A DNA stretch of 64,000 bases from the NCBI GenBank assembly GCA_018712275.1, contig DVHI01000030.1, positions 49,391 through 113,390 of the forward strand, given 5' to 3'. The translations under genes and the position numbers were made by a program. Below are positions 10,156-19,416 of this stretch, piece by piece. The notes under the pieces are model-generated. The model was not told where the DNA came from, did no database searches, and saw only the letters and a list, made by a program, of their open reading frames with translations. This DNA is from Candidatus Coprenecus avistercoris (GTDB taxonomy: Bacteria; Bacteroidota; Bacteroidia; Bacteroidales; UBA932). The first letter of the stretch is position 1. Each line of letters begins with the position of its first letter.

Positions 10156-12494
10156 GAGTATTCCGCAGATTCTCCACCCGCATCAGCCTGTACGTCATCC
10201 TGCTGACGGCAGCCCTCTTCCTGACGGCCTCGGTAACGGTGTACAAGATCAATTACGACTCCGTGCGCAAGGAGGCCGTCACCAATGCCTTCAGCCAGCT
10301 CCGGGCGCTCAACCTCGAGATGGAAAATGTACTCAGCTCAGTCGCATCGGCCATAGACAACATGGTTCCCAGGACCGAGATAATGGCCGTAGAAAACAGA
10401 GACACCTCCGACTTCCTCCTCCTCCTGAAAGACATTCTTAGAAATACCCCGCAGCTCAAGGACATAGCCATAGCCCTGGAGCCATACTACTACCGCCATC
10501 AGAAGCAGTTCGCCGCCTACTCCATCAACGAAGGCGACACCATAAAGTCGATGATGCTCACCGACCCGCTCTACACATATCCCTACTACGACTGGTATGT
10601 CATCCCCAGGTGCACTGACAGCACTTACTGGACCGACCCCTACATAGACCGGGTCTGGGGCCACCTGTCCATGTGCTCCTACACGGCGCCCCTGCATGAC
10701 GGGGACGGGAAGTTCATAGGAGTCATCTGCGCCAGCATCGAGACGCAGTGGCTGACAAGCAAGATCGACAATATCCGGCTCTACGACCATTCCTACAACT
10801 TCATCATCGGCAAGGCCGCCGGATACATCGTACACCCCGACAACAGCCTTATCATCAACGAGACGATTTTCTCCTACGCCCTCCAGACCGGCAACACGGC
10901 CCTCGCCGAGGCCGGCAGGAGAATGATCGCCGGCGAGACAGGCATGAGCGAGCTCAGCATCAACGGCAGCCCGGGCATCATCTTCTTCACCTCCGTACCG
11001 TCGAACAACTGGAGCATCGCCGCCATCTGCCCCGAAAGCGACATCTTCGCAGGGGCCTACCGGACACTTCTCATCATGCTCGTAATAGCCCTTCTCTCCA
11101 TCATCATCATGGCCGTTACCGTGAGCCTGACGGTCCGCAAGGCCACCGCTCCCCTAGCCACTCTCGCAGCCTCCGCCGACAGGATAGCGGAGGGGGACTT
11201 CAATTCCGCCATGCCCCACTTCCATGGTGAGGACGAGATAGGACGCCTGTGCCGCTCCTTCTCATCCATGCAGCAGTCCCTGTCCTCCTACATGGACAGG
11301 CTGCAGCGCACCACCGCCGCAAAGCAGAGGATAGAGAGCGAGCTGAGCATCGCCCGCGAGATACAGATGGGCATGGTGCCCAAGACCTTCCCTCCCTATC
11401 CGGAGAGGGACGACATCGACATCTACGCCGTCCTCTATCCCGCCAAGGAGATAGGCGGCGACCTGTATGACTTCTTCATCAAGGACGGCCACCTGTTCTT
11501 CGCCATCGGCGACGTATCGGGCAAGGGTGTGCCGGCATCCCTGCTGATGGCCGTGACCAGAAGCCATTTCCGTTCGGTAGCCTCCGCCCTGAAGGACCCC
11601 GTCAGGATCATTGAGTCCATGAACCGGGCACTGGCCGACACCAACGAGGCGAATATGTTCGTGACCATCTTCTGCGGCATACTCGACCTGAGCTCAGGAG
11701 CCCTGGCCTACTCCAACGCCGGTCACAATCCTCCCCTGCTCCTGTCTTCCCAGGGAGAGGTGACCATGATGAATCCCGATCCCAACCTGCCCATAGGCCT
11801 GTTCAAGGACTTCGGATATACCGGCGGAAAGATTACCATCCAGGCCGGCACCACCCTTCTGCTCTACACCGACGGTCTCACCGAAGCCGAGAATCCGGAC
11901 AGCCGGCTCTACGGCGAGCAGCGCCTGACGGAGACCCTGGAAGCCATGAAAGGCAAGTCCGCCCAGGATATCGTACTCGGTATCTACACCGATGCGCAGG
12001 ACCACGTACAGAGCGCCGTGCAGAGCGACGACATGACCATCATGGCCATCCAGTACAGGGGCACGGACACCGTCTCCGGTCCCGACAGGCGCATCCTGAC
12101 CCTGAGCAACAAGGTGTCCGAGCTCGAGAAACTCACCCTGTTCATCGACGACGTATGCAAAAGCGCCGGAGTGGACAGTGCCACGGCCATGAGCATCAAC
12201 CTGGCCATGGAGGAAGCCGTATCCAACATCATCTTCTACGCCTATCCCGGCGGAGAGACAGAGCACACCATAACAGTGCGGTACGCCAGGAAGGACCATG
12301 AGCTCCACTTCGACATCTACGACCGCGGAGTACCCTTCGACCCCACGGCCAGGGCTGAAGCCGACGTGAGCCTCAGCGCAGAGGAACGAAAGATCGGAGG
12401 CCTGGGCATCTTCCTGGTAAAACAGATTATGGACTGCGTGGAATACGAGCGGAGGGGAGATGAGAATATATTGAAATTAACTAAAATAATCTGA
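10152..12494 (+). CDS. Membrane sensor (Cache-like extracellular domain, HAMP) fused to SpoIIE/PP2C phosphatase and RsbW-like HATPase kinase domain
   Basis: Two TM segments flanking a Cache-like region (YDWYVIPRCTDSTYWTDPYID; GKFIGVICASIE); HAMP (RIAEGDFNSAMP); PP2C (EIGGDLYDFF, FAIGDVSGKGVPASLLM, LLLYTDGLTEAEN); HATPase (INLAMEEAVSNIIFYAYPGG, GGLGIFLVKQIMD); ATGA overlap with upstream gene. Confidence 0.92.
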   Translation: MRVFRRFSTRISLYVILLTAALFLTASVTVYKINYDSVRKEAVTNAFSQLRALNLEMENVLSSVASAIDNMVPRTEIMAVENRDTSDFLLLLKDILRNTPQLKDIAIALEPYYYRHQKQFAAYSINEGDTIKSMMLTDPLYTYPYYDWYVIPRCTDSTYWTDPYIDRVWGHLSMCSYTAPLHDGDGKFIGVICASIETQWLTSKIDNIRLYDHSYNFIIGKAAGYIVHPDNSLIINETIFSYALQTGNTALAEAGRRMIAGETGMSELSINGSPGIIFFTSVPSNNWSIAAICPESDIFAGAYRTLLIMLVIALLSIIIMAVTVSLTVRKATAPLATLAASADRIAEGDFNSAMPHFHGEDEIGRLCRSFSSMQQSLSSYMDRLQRTTAAKQRIESELSIAREIQMGMVPKTFPPYPERDDIDIYAVLYPAKEIGGDLYDFFIKDGHLFFAIGDVSGKGVPASLLMAVTRSHFRSVASALKDPVRIIESMNRALADTNEANMFVTIFCGILDLSSGALAYSNAGHNPPLLLSSQGEVTMMNPDPNLPIGLFKDFGYTGGKITIQAGTTLLLYTDGLTEAENPDSRLYGEQRLTETLEAMKGKSAQDIVLGIYTDAQDHVQSAVQSDDMTIMAIQYRGTDTVSGPDRRILTLSNKVSELEKLTLFIDDVCKSAGVDSATAMSINLAMEEAVSNIIFYAYPGGETEHTITVRYARKDHELHFDIYDRGVPFDPTARAEADVSLSAEERKIGGLGIFLVKQIMDCVEYERRGDENILKLTKII

Positions 12495-12496
12495 AT

Positions 12497-12799
12497 ATGG
12501 ACCTGATAATCACAACTGAAAGCGGCAAGACACTGGCCAAGGTGACGGGCAGGCTGGACACCACCAACTCGGATGAGTTCGAGAAAAAGATGGCGCCACT
12601 GCTCCAGGGAGGCAATCCCGACATCGAGCTCGACTGCTCCGGGCTCGCCTACATCAGCAGTTCCGGTCTCCGTCTTTTCCTGACACTCCAGAAAAGCGTC
12701 AACGCCAGGGGAGGCAAACTGGTAATCAAGAACATGAACAGCCAGATCAAGGAGATATTCAACATGACCGGATTCTCCAGGATCATGACTATCATCTAG
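12497..12799 (+). CDS. STAS-domain anti-sigma-factor antagonist (SpoIIAA/RsbV-like)
   Basis: KVTGRLDTTNSDEFEKKM...IELDCSGLAYISSSGLRLFLTLQKSV, the canonical STAS phosphoserine motif; 2-nt gap to upstream kinase/phosphatase gene. Confidence 0.93.
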   Translation: MDLIITTESGKTLAKVTGRLDTTNSDEFEKKMAPLLQGGNPDIELDCSGLAYISSSGLRLFLTLQKSVNARGGKLVIKNMNSQIKEIFNMTGFSRIMTII

Positions 12800-12800
12800 T

Positions 12801-13484
12801 CTACTTCAAAATTCCGGAGCCGACAACGGCCCGCGCAAGGTCCAGGTCCTCCGGTGTGGTCAGTTTTAGATTGAGGCGGCTGCCTGTGCAGAAATGCAGG
12901 GGCACGCCGCTTTTTTCGACCACAGAGGCGTCGTCCGTAAACTCAGGGGAATAGGCCGCGGCATACGCCTTTTTCAATATCTCAGTATGGAAAATCTGAG
13001 GCGTCTGCACCAGCCTGAAAGCACTCCTGTCCACTATATCGGAAGCACCGTCCTCTCCTGTCCTCCGCATGGAGTCCGCTACCGGGATTACAGGAACCAC
13101 GGCTGGATACTGCTCCGCCTCCTCGAAAAGAGCAGCCACGTCCTCCTTCCTCAACAGGGGACGGACACCGTCGTGCACCGCCGCCAACGCCCCGTCAGGC
13201 AGGTACTTCATGGCCTTGCGCACCGAATGGAAGCGGGTAATGCCTCCGGTTATCAGGACACTTGGGAAAACAAAATTGTTTTTACGACAGTATTCCATCC
13301 ACATATCTTTTATAGAATCATTGATTGACACTATAACTCTCACCTCGAAAGGCTGGTCCAGGAAAAGTTCCACGGTCCGACGCAGAACTGGCTTGCCGCA
13401 GAGGTCCAGCATCTGCTTGGGCAGCTCAGAACCCATTCTGGAGCCGGTTCCTCCGGCCGGTATGATGACATATCTTTCGCGCAT
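12801..13484 (-). CDS. ispD: 2-C-methyl-D-erythritol 4-phosphate cytidylyltransferase
   Basis: IIPAGGTGSRMGSELPKQMLDLCGKPVLRRTVE; AAVHDGVRPLL; KLTTPEDLDLA. Confidence 0.93.
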   Translation of the reverse strand: MRERYVIIPAGGTGSRMGSELPKQMLDLCGKPVLRRTVELFLDQPFEVRVIVSINDSIKDMWMEYCRKNNFVFPSVLITGGITRFHSVRKAMKYLPDGALAAVHDGVRPLLRKEDVAALFEEAEQYPAVVPVIPVADSMRRTGEDGASDIVDRSAFRLVQTPQIFHTEILKKAYAAAYSPEFTDDASVVEKSGVPLHFCTGSRLNLKLTTPEDLDLARAVVGSGILK

Positions 13485-13594
13485 GGGGATTAATTGAAAT
13501 AATTTTTCCAAATGTACTATTTATATGTCATTTATTACTATTTTTGTGCCTTGATAAAGAAAAAGCGTTATAACAAATTAGTTATCCTCCCTTT

Positions 13595-15121
13595 ATGAAC
13601 AGCGACAGAACGATTCGGAGAGCACTTATCTCGGTGTACGATAAGAATCTCATACTGGACATTGCTAATGAGCTGGTTAACCTGGGAGTGGAGATACTCT
13701 CCACAGGAGGCACCCAGCACTATCTGACAGACCATAACATTCCTGTTACAGCCGTAGAGGACGTAACAGGATACCCCTCCATCTTCGGAGGACGCGTCAA
13801 GACCCTCCATCCGAAGGTAATGGGAGGAATCCTCTACCGCAGGGAGGAGGCCGGAGACCTCGAGGAAAGGGAAAAATATGAGATTCCCGGCATCGACCTG
13901 GTCATCGTGGACCTCTACCCCTTCGAGGAATATGTCGCCAAGGGCGCATCGGAGGAGGAGATCATCGAGAAGATAGACATCGGAGGCATCACCCTCATCC
14001 GCGCCGCCGCGAAGAACTTCCGTGACGTGATCATTGTTCCCGGCAAGGATTCCTACGCTGACCTGCTGGAGCTGCTGCGCACGAAAAAGGGAGTGTCCTC
14101 CATAGAGGACCGCCGCCGCTTCGCTGCCAAGGCATTCCTCAAGAGCTCCGGATACGACACACATATCTTCCAGTATTTCAACCGCAGGGAGGAGATACCC
14201 GCCTTTACCGCCAGCGAGACCCGTCCTACTCACCTCCGCTACGGAGAGAATCCCCACCAGAAAGCCATGTTCTACGGCTCCGAGGACGCTCTTCCCGAGC
14301 AGCTGCACGGCAAGGAGATATCCTACAACAACATGCTGGACATCGAGGCCGCCCTCGAGCTCATCTCGGACTTCGACCGCACCGCAGTGGCCGTCATCAA
14401 GCACAACAACGCCTGCGGCTGTGCCGAGGGTGACACCGTTCTGGACGCCTGGAACGCAGCCCTGGCCGCCGACCCCGTATCCGCATTCGGAGGCATCATC
14501 GTCTCGAACCGCCCGATAGACAAGGCCACGGCCGAGGAGATGCACAAGATATTCTTCGAGGTGGTCATCGCCCCTGACTATTCGCCCGAGGCCCTGGACA
14601 TCCTCGAGGGCAAGAAGAACCGCATCATCCTGCGCAGCGCCTCCGCCCGTCCCTCAACAGTGAAGTTCCGCTCGATGCTGGGCGGCGTGCTCGTTCAAGA
14701 CAGGGACACCTTCAGGGAGTTTCCCGCCGACTTGAAGACAGTGACTAAGGTTGAGCCCACCCGTGAGCAGATAGACGACATGCTCTTCGCCAACATTATA
14801 GTCAAGCACTCCAAGTCCAACGCCATCGTCCTGGCCAAGGATCACCGCCTGATAGCCAGCGGCATCGGCCAGACCTCCAGGGTGGACGCCCTCAAGCAGG
14901 CCATAGAGAAGGCACGCAGCTTCGGATTCTCCCTTGAGGGAGCCGTGATGGCCTCGGACGCCTTCTTCCCTTTCGCAGACTGCGTGGAGATAGCCGACAA
15001 GGCCGGCATCAAGGCCGTCATCCATCCGGGCGGCTCCATCCGCGACAACGATAGCGTGGAGTACTGCGACGCCCACGGTCTGGCAATGGTGATGACAGGA
15101 CACAGACATTTCAAGCACTAG
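13595..15121 (+). CDS. purH: Bifunctional AICAR formyltransferase/IMP cyclohydrolase
   Basis: RRALISVYDKNLILDIANELVNLGVEILSTGGT; LRYGENPHQKA; KHNNACGCA; C-term MVMTGHRHFKH. Confidence 0.97.
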   Translation: MNSDRTIRRALISVYDKNLILDIANELVNLGVEILSTGGTQHYLTDHNIPVTAVEDVTGYPSIFGGRVKTLHPKVMGGILYRREEAGDLEEREKYEIPGIDLVIVDLYPFEEYVAKGASEEEIIEKIDIGGITLIRAAAKNFRDVIIVPGKDSYADLLELLRTKKGVSSIEDRRRFAAKAFLKSSGYDTHIFQYFNRREEIPAFTASETRPTHLRYGENPHQKAMFYGSEDALPEQLHGKEISYNNMLDIEAALELISDFDRTAVAVIKHNNACGCAEGDTVLDAWNAALAADPVSAFGGIIVSNRPIDKATAEEMHKIFFEVVIAPDYSPEALDILEGKKNRIILRSASARPSTVKFRSMLGGVLVQDRDTFREFPADLKTVTKVEPTREQIDDMLFANIIVKHSKSNAIVLAKDHRLIASGIGQTSRVDALKQAIEKARSFGFSLEGAVMASDAFFPFADCVEIADKAGIKAVIHPGGSIRDNDSVEYCDAHGLAMVMTGHRHFKH

Positions 15122-15151
15122 AATCTATAACCGGTATAAATTTTCAGAAAT

Positions 15152-16171
15152 ATGGGATTTTCATTCCTCACACAGGAACTGGCGATGGACCTCGGTACTG
15201 CCAACACCGTCATCCTTCAGGACGACAAGATAGTGGTGGACGAGCCCTCCGTGATAGCATTTGACCAAAGCACAGGCAAGGCCATAGCCGTAGGGCAGAA
15301 GGCCAAGCTGATGTACGAGAAGACCAACCCCAACATCAAGACCATCCGTCCCCTCCGCGACGGAGTCATAGCCGACTTCAATGCCGCCGAGCAGATGATC
15401 AGGGGATTCGTCAAGATGATCAACTACCGCCGCACATTCTTCACCCCCAACCTCAAGATGGTAATCTGTATCCCCAAGGGCAGCACCGAGGTGGAAATCA
15501 GAGCTGTACGTGACTCGGCAGAACACGCCGGAGCACGTGACATATACATGATCTTCGAGCCTATGGCAGCAGCCATGGGTATAGGCCTGGATGTCAATGC
15601 CCCGGTCGGCAATATGGTTGTGGACATAGGAGGAGGTACCTCCGAGATCGCCGTCATCTCTCTTGGCGGCATCGTTACCAGCCAGTCCATCAGGGTGGCC
15701 GGAGACGTGTTCACATCCGACATACAGCAGTACATGCGCCAACAGCACAACATCAAAGTAGGTGAGATTACTTCCGAGGAGATAAAGGTCCGCATAGGCG
15801 CAGCCATTCCCGACCTGGAGGAAACCCCCGAGCCCTTCATCGTCCGCGGTCCCAACCTGATGACCGCCCATCCCGTAGAGATAGCCGTCACCAGTCAGGA
15901 AGTGGCCCACTGCCTGGACAAATCCGTGGCCAAAATCGAGGCGGCAGTACTGCAGGTGCTGGAACAGACTCCCCCCGAGTTGTATCAGGACATCGTGCAG
16001 AAAGGTATCTTCCTCACCGGAGGCGGAGCCCTGCTCAGAGGCCTGGACAAGAGACTCTACGAGAAGATCAACATTCCCTTCCACATAGGCGAGGATCCTC
16101 TGAGAGCCGTTGCCCGCGGTACAAGCATTGCCCTGAGGAATCCTTCCCAATATCCATTCCTGATGCGCTAG
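15152..16171 (+). CDS. mreB: Rod shape-determining protein MreB
   Basis: MDLGTANTVILQDDKIVVDEPSVIAFD; MVVDIGGGTSEIAVISLGGIV; GIFLTGGGALLRGLD. Confidence 0.97.
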   Translation: MGFSFLTQELAMDLGTANTVILQDDKIVVDEPSVIAFDQSTGKAIAVGQKAKLMYEKTNPNIKTIRPLRDGVIADFNAAEQMIRGFVKMINYRRTFFTPNLKMVICIPKGSTEVEIRAVRDSAEHAGARDIYMIFEPMAAAMGIGLDVNAPVGNMVVDIGGGTSEIAVISLGGIVTSQSIRVAGDVFTSDIQQYMRQQHNIKVGEITSEEIKVRIGAAIPDLEETPEPFIVRGPNLMTAHPVEIAVTSQEVAHCLDKSVAKIEAAVLQVLEQTPPELYQDIVQKGIFLTGGGALLRGLDKRLYEKINIPFHIGEDPLRAVARGTSIALRNPSQYPFLMR

Positions 16172-16189
16172 TATCCCCGCTGAGAGCAG

Positions 16190-17032
16190 ATGAAAGGCAG
16201 GAACCGGTACATATTGCACCTGATCAACCTTATCGTCTTCATCCTGTTGGAGACGGCTGCACTCTGGCTCATCGCCCGCAACAGTGTGCTGCAGCGCTCT
16301 GACATCCTGAAATCTATCTCAGCGGTAACCAACGCATTATCAGCCGGCTCAGGAAATATCGGACGGTATTTCAGCCTGGGCAAGATCAATATCCGGCTCT
16401 CTGAAGAAAATGCTGCATTGCGCCGGGAGAATGACCGGCTCATGGCAGCCTTGAGCGCAGCCGCAGTCCCCGACTCCATTCTGATGGAAAGCTCTCTGTT
16501 CAACTACATACCCGCACAGATTGTATCCAACAGTACGGACCGTCTGCACAACATCGTAATCATCAACAAAGGTCTACGGGACGGTATCCGGGAGGATATG
16601 GGAGTAGTCACCGACAGGGGTATCGTCGGTTATGTCCTCAGCGCAGGGGAAAAATACTCAAAAATATCCTCAATCCTGGATATCGACAACATGGCAAGCG
16701 CTACCCTGACCAGCAGCAATACCTTCGGCGTGATTCAGTGGGACGGGAAGTCTCCCAGAAAGATCATCCTGCACGATATCCCCGTTCATACCTCCTTCAC
16801 CTACGGAGACACTGTGGTATCCAGCGGATACTCCCTCATCTATCCGTCAGGCATACCAGTAGGTACCGTCAGCGGACAAATGCTCAGGGACGGCGTCAAC
16901 TACGATCTGACTATAGACCTCTTTGAGGAATTTTCCAGGCTCAGGCAAGTATACGTGGTTTCGCGCAAGGACATCCAGGAACTGAACGACCTTATGGACG
17001 ACCAGCAGGAAAAAGGAGGTGAGCAGTCATGA
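16190..17032 (+). CDS. mreC: Rod shape-determining protein MreC
   Basis: N-terminal TM, coiled coil, beta domain (GLRDGIREDMGVVTDRGIVGYVL; GDTVVSSGYSLIYPSGIPVGTV); between mreB and mreD. Confidence 0.93.
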   Translation: MKGRNRYILHLINLIVFILLETAALWLIARNSVLQRSDILKSISAVTNALSAGSGNIGRYFSLGKINIRLSEENAALRRENDRLMAALSAAAVPDSILMESSLFNYIPAQIVSNSTDRLHNIVIINKGLRDGIREDMGVVTDRGIVGYVLSAGEKYSKISSILDIDNMASATLTSSNTFGVIQWDGKSPRKIILHDIPVHTSFTYGDTVVSSGYSLIYPSGIPVGTVSGQMLRDGVNYDLTIDLFEEFSRLRQVYVVSRKDIQELNDLMDDQQEKGGEQS

Positions 17033-17535
17033 GCGCGGCCCGTCACACGATTCTCGCACTGCTGCTGATACTGGCACAGGGGGCACTGGACAACTATATC
17101 AACCTCAGCGTCTACCTTGACATTTTCCTGTGCCTGTTCATCGTCCTGGCCCTTCCTCCTAAATGGGGATCCATTCCCTCCATGACGGCCGGTTTCGTTC
17201 TCGGACTGGCTGTGGACATTCTGGGCAACGGCATACCCGGCATGAACGCCGCAGCCATGACTGCCGCAGGGGTCTGCCGCAAGGGCATTTTCGAACTGAC
17301 TGCTCCGAAGGAGAAAGAGAAGCGCGAGGGAATCGACACCATGGGTCTCCGGAATTTCGTCCTGTACTCAATGCCTCTGGTGCTCATCTGCCTGACAGTG
17401 TATATCCTCCTGGACTCTTCCGGATTCCGGCCGGCCGGACTTTGCCTGGCCAGACTGGGAATTTCCTTCGTCGTCAACACACTGCTGATGGCTATCCTAT
17501 ATATGATCAGTATAGACCACAACAGGAGGAGGTAA
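17029..17535 (+). CDS. mreD: Rod shape-determining protein MreD
   Basis: Multi-TM small protein; GFVLGLAVDILGNGIPGMNAAAMTAAG; overlaps mreC stop; syntenic. Confidence 0.85.
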   Translation: MSAARHTILALLLILAQGALDNYINLSVYLDIFLCLFIVLALPPKWGSIPSMTAGFVLGLAVDILGNGIPGMNAAAMTAAGVCRKGIFELTAPKEKEKREGIDTMGLRNFVLYSMPLVLICLTVYILLDSSGFRPAGLCLARLGISFVVNTLLMAILYMISIDHNRRR

Positions 17536-17541
17536 GAAGCC

Positions 17542-19416
17542 ATGAATGACGGCAAGCACAGGTACCAATATCTGATGACCGGCCTGGCAGTGGCATTCCT
17601 GCTTCTCACCGCCCAACTGTTCCGCCTGCAGCTGCTGGACAACAGTTTCAAGATCAGCGCAGACAACAACGCCCTCCTGTACCAGACCCGCCACCCGGCC
17701 AGGGGCCTAATCCTGGACCGCAACGGGAAGGTACTGGTAGGCAACAAGAACACCTATGACATCATGGTGACCCCGCGCTTCGTACGGCCTTTCGACACCC
17801 TGGAACTGTGCCGCATACTGGAACTGGACCCGCAGTACGTCAGGGACAAATTTCATGAATACCGGATGTACCGGAGCAGAATAGGAAACAGGACAGTGAC
17901 ATTCTTAAGCCAGGTATCCCAGGAACAGTACAGCCGCTTCATAGAAGCAGCCCACAAATTTCCGGAATTCCGGGGCGTACCCCGCACTACCCGCATGTAT
18001 CCCTACAATGCCGGCGGCAACCTCCTCGGCTACGTCACCGAGGTGGACCGCGACTTTCTGGAGAAACACCCCGACTACTCCTCAGGTGACTATACCGGAC
18101 GGACCGGACTGGAGGAGACCTGCGAGCCGATGCTCAGGGGCGAGAAGGGCTACAGCATATACCTTCGCGACGCCAGCAACAGGATACAGTCCTCGTACCG
18201 CAACGGAGAATTCGACAAGCCTGCTGTCCCGGGACAGGACGTAGTCTCGACCATCGACGCCGAACTGCAGAATTACGGGGAAGAGCTGATGCGCAACAAG
18301 GTGGGTTCCGTCATCGCCATCGAACCGTCCACCGGCGAGATTCTGTCCATGATATCGTCACCGGGAATAGACGTATCGGTACTGGGAGAGATCAACAAGT
18401 ACTACAAGGAAATAGCCGCCGACCCGTTCACCCCGATGTTCAACAGGGCCGTGATGTCACCCCAGCCTCCCGGGTCAGTGTTCAAGCTGGTCAACGGCCT
18501 GATAGGGCTGCAGGAAGGTGTGGTGAGTACAGACACGGAGTTCCCCTGCCGGGACGGTTTCCATGCCAGGGGCATCAGCGTGGGCTGCCACAGTCACAAG
18601 TCCCCGGTTGATTTCACCGAGGCCATCATGGTCTCGTGCAACTCTTACTTCTGCTACCTCTTCAAGGATATTCTGGAGAACCCCGTCTACGGCTCGGAGG
18701 CGGCGGCAATGGACCGCTGGGCAGAGTATGTCAGGAGCTTCGGATTCGGCACCAGGCTGGGCTCCGACTTTCCTTCCGAAATCGCAGGCTTCGTCCCGAC
18801 CTCATCCACATACGACAGAGTCTACGGCAAGGGAGGATGGAAGGCCCTCTCGGTCATTTCCCTGTCAATAGGTCAGGGAGAACTCGGATGCACTCCCCTG
18901 CATCTGGCCAACCTGGCCGCCACCATAGCCAACCGCGGCTGGTACCGCATCCCTCACATTGTACGCGGACACGGCAGCGACACCCTGGACAACCGGTTCT
19001 CGGAGAAACACTACACCCTCGTGGACACATCCCACTTCGAGAAAGTCATCGAAGGAATGTACATGGCCGTAAACGCTCCTGCAGGATATGGCGCCACAGC
19101 ACGTGTAGCCGCTGTCAATGGTCTGGACATCTGCGGCAAGACCGGTACGGCGGAGAATCCTCACGGAGACGAGCATGCCGTCTTCGTCTGCTTCGCACCC
19201 AGGGAGAACCCCAGGATAGCCATTGCCGTATACATAGAGAATGCCGGATTCGGAGCCACCTGGGCAGCGCCCGTGGCATCTCTGATGGTGGAAAAATACC
19301 TCAACGGAGAGATTGCCTCCAACCGCCGCTGGCTGGAACAGCGCATGCTGGACGCCAACCTCCTGAACAAAGTTCCCGCCAGTCCCGATTATGTACCGCC
19401 TAAAAAAGATGACTGA
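17542..19416 (+). CDS. mrdA: Penicillin-binding protein 2
   Basis: ARGLILDRNGKVLVGNKNTYDI; PPGSVFKLV; SCNSYF; KTGTAENPHG. Confidence 0.95.
   Translation: MNDGKHRYQYLMTGLAVAFLLLTAQLFRLQLLDNSFKISADNNALLYQTRHPARGLILDRNGKVLVGNKNTYDIMVTPRFVRPFDTLELCRILELDPQYVRDKFHEYRMYRSRIGNRTVTFLSQVSQEQYSRFIEAAHKFPEFRGVPRTTRMYPYNAGGNLLGYVTEVDRDFLEKHPDYSSGDYTGRTGLEETCEPMLRGEKGYSIYLRDASNRIQSSYRNGEFDKPAVPGQDVVSTIDAELQNYGEELMRNKVGSVIAIEPSTGEILSMISSPGIDVSVLGEINKYYKEIAADPFTPMFNRAVMSPQPPGSVFKLVNGLIGLQEGVVSTDTEFPCRDGFHARGISVGCHSHKSPVDFTEAIMVSCNSYFCYLFKDILENPVYGSEAAAMDRWAEYVRSFGFGTRLGSDFPSEIAGFVPTSSTYDRVYGKGGWKALSVISLSIGQGELGCTPLHLANLAATIANRGWYRIPHIVRGHGSDTLDNRFSEKHYTLVDTSHFEKVIEGMYMAVNAPAGYGATARVAAVNGLDICGKTGTAENPHGDEHAVFVCFAPRENPRIAIAVYIENAGFGATWAAPVASLMVEKYLNGEIASNRRWLEQRMLDANLLNKVPASPDYVPPKKDD

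Noticed and set aside
15161-16219. 352-aa ORF antisense to mreB
   Set aside because: Same artefact; mreB reading frame is certain.
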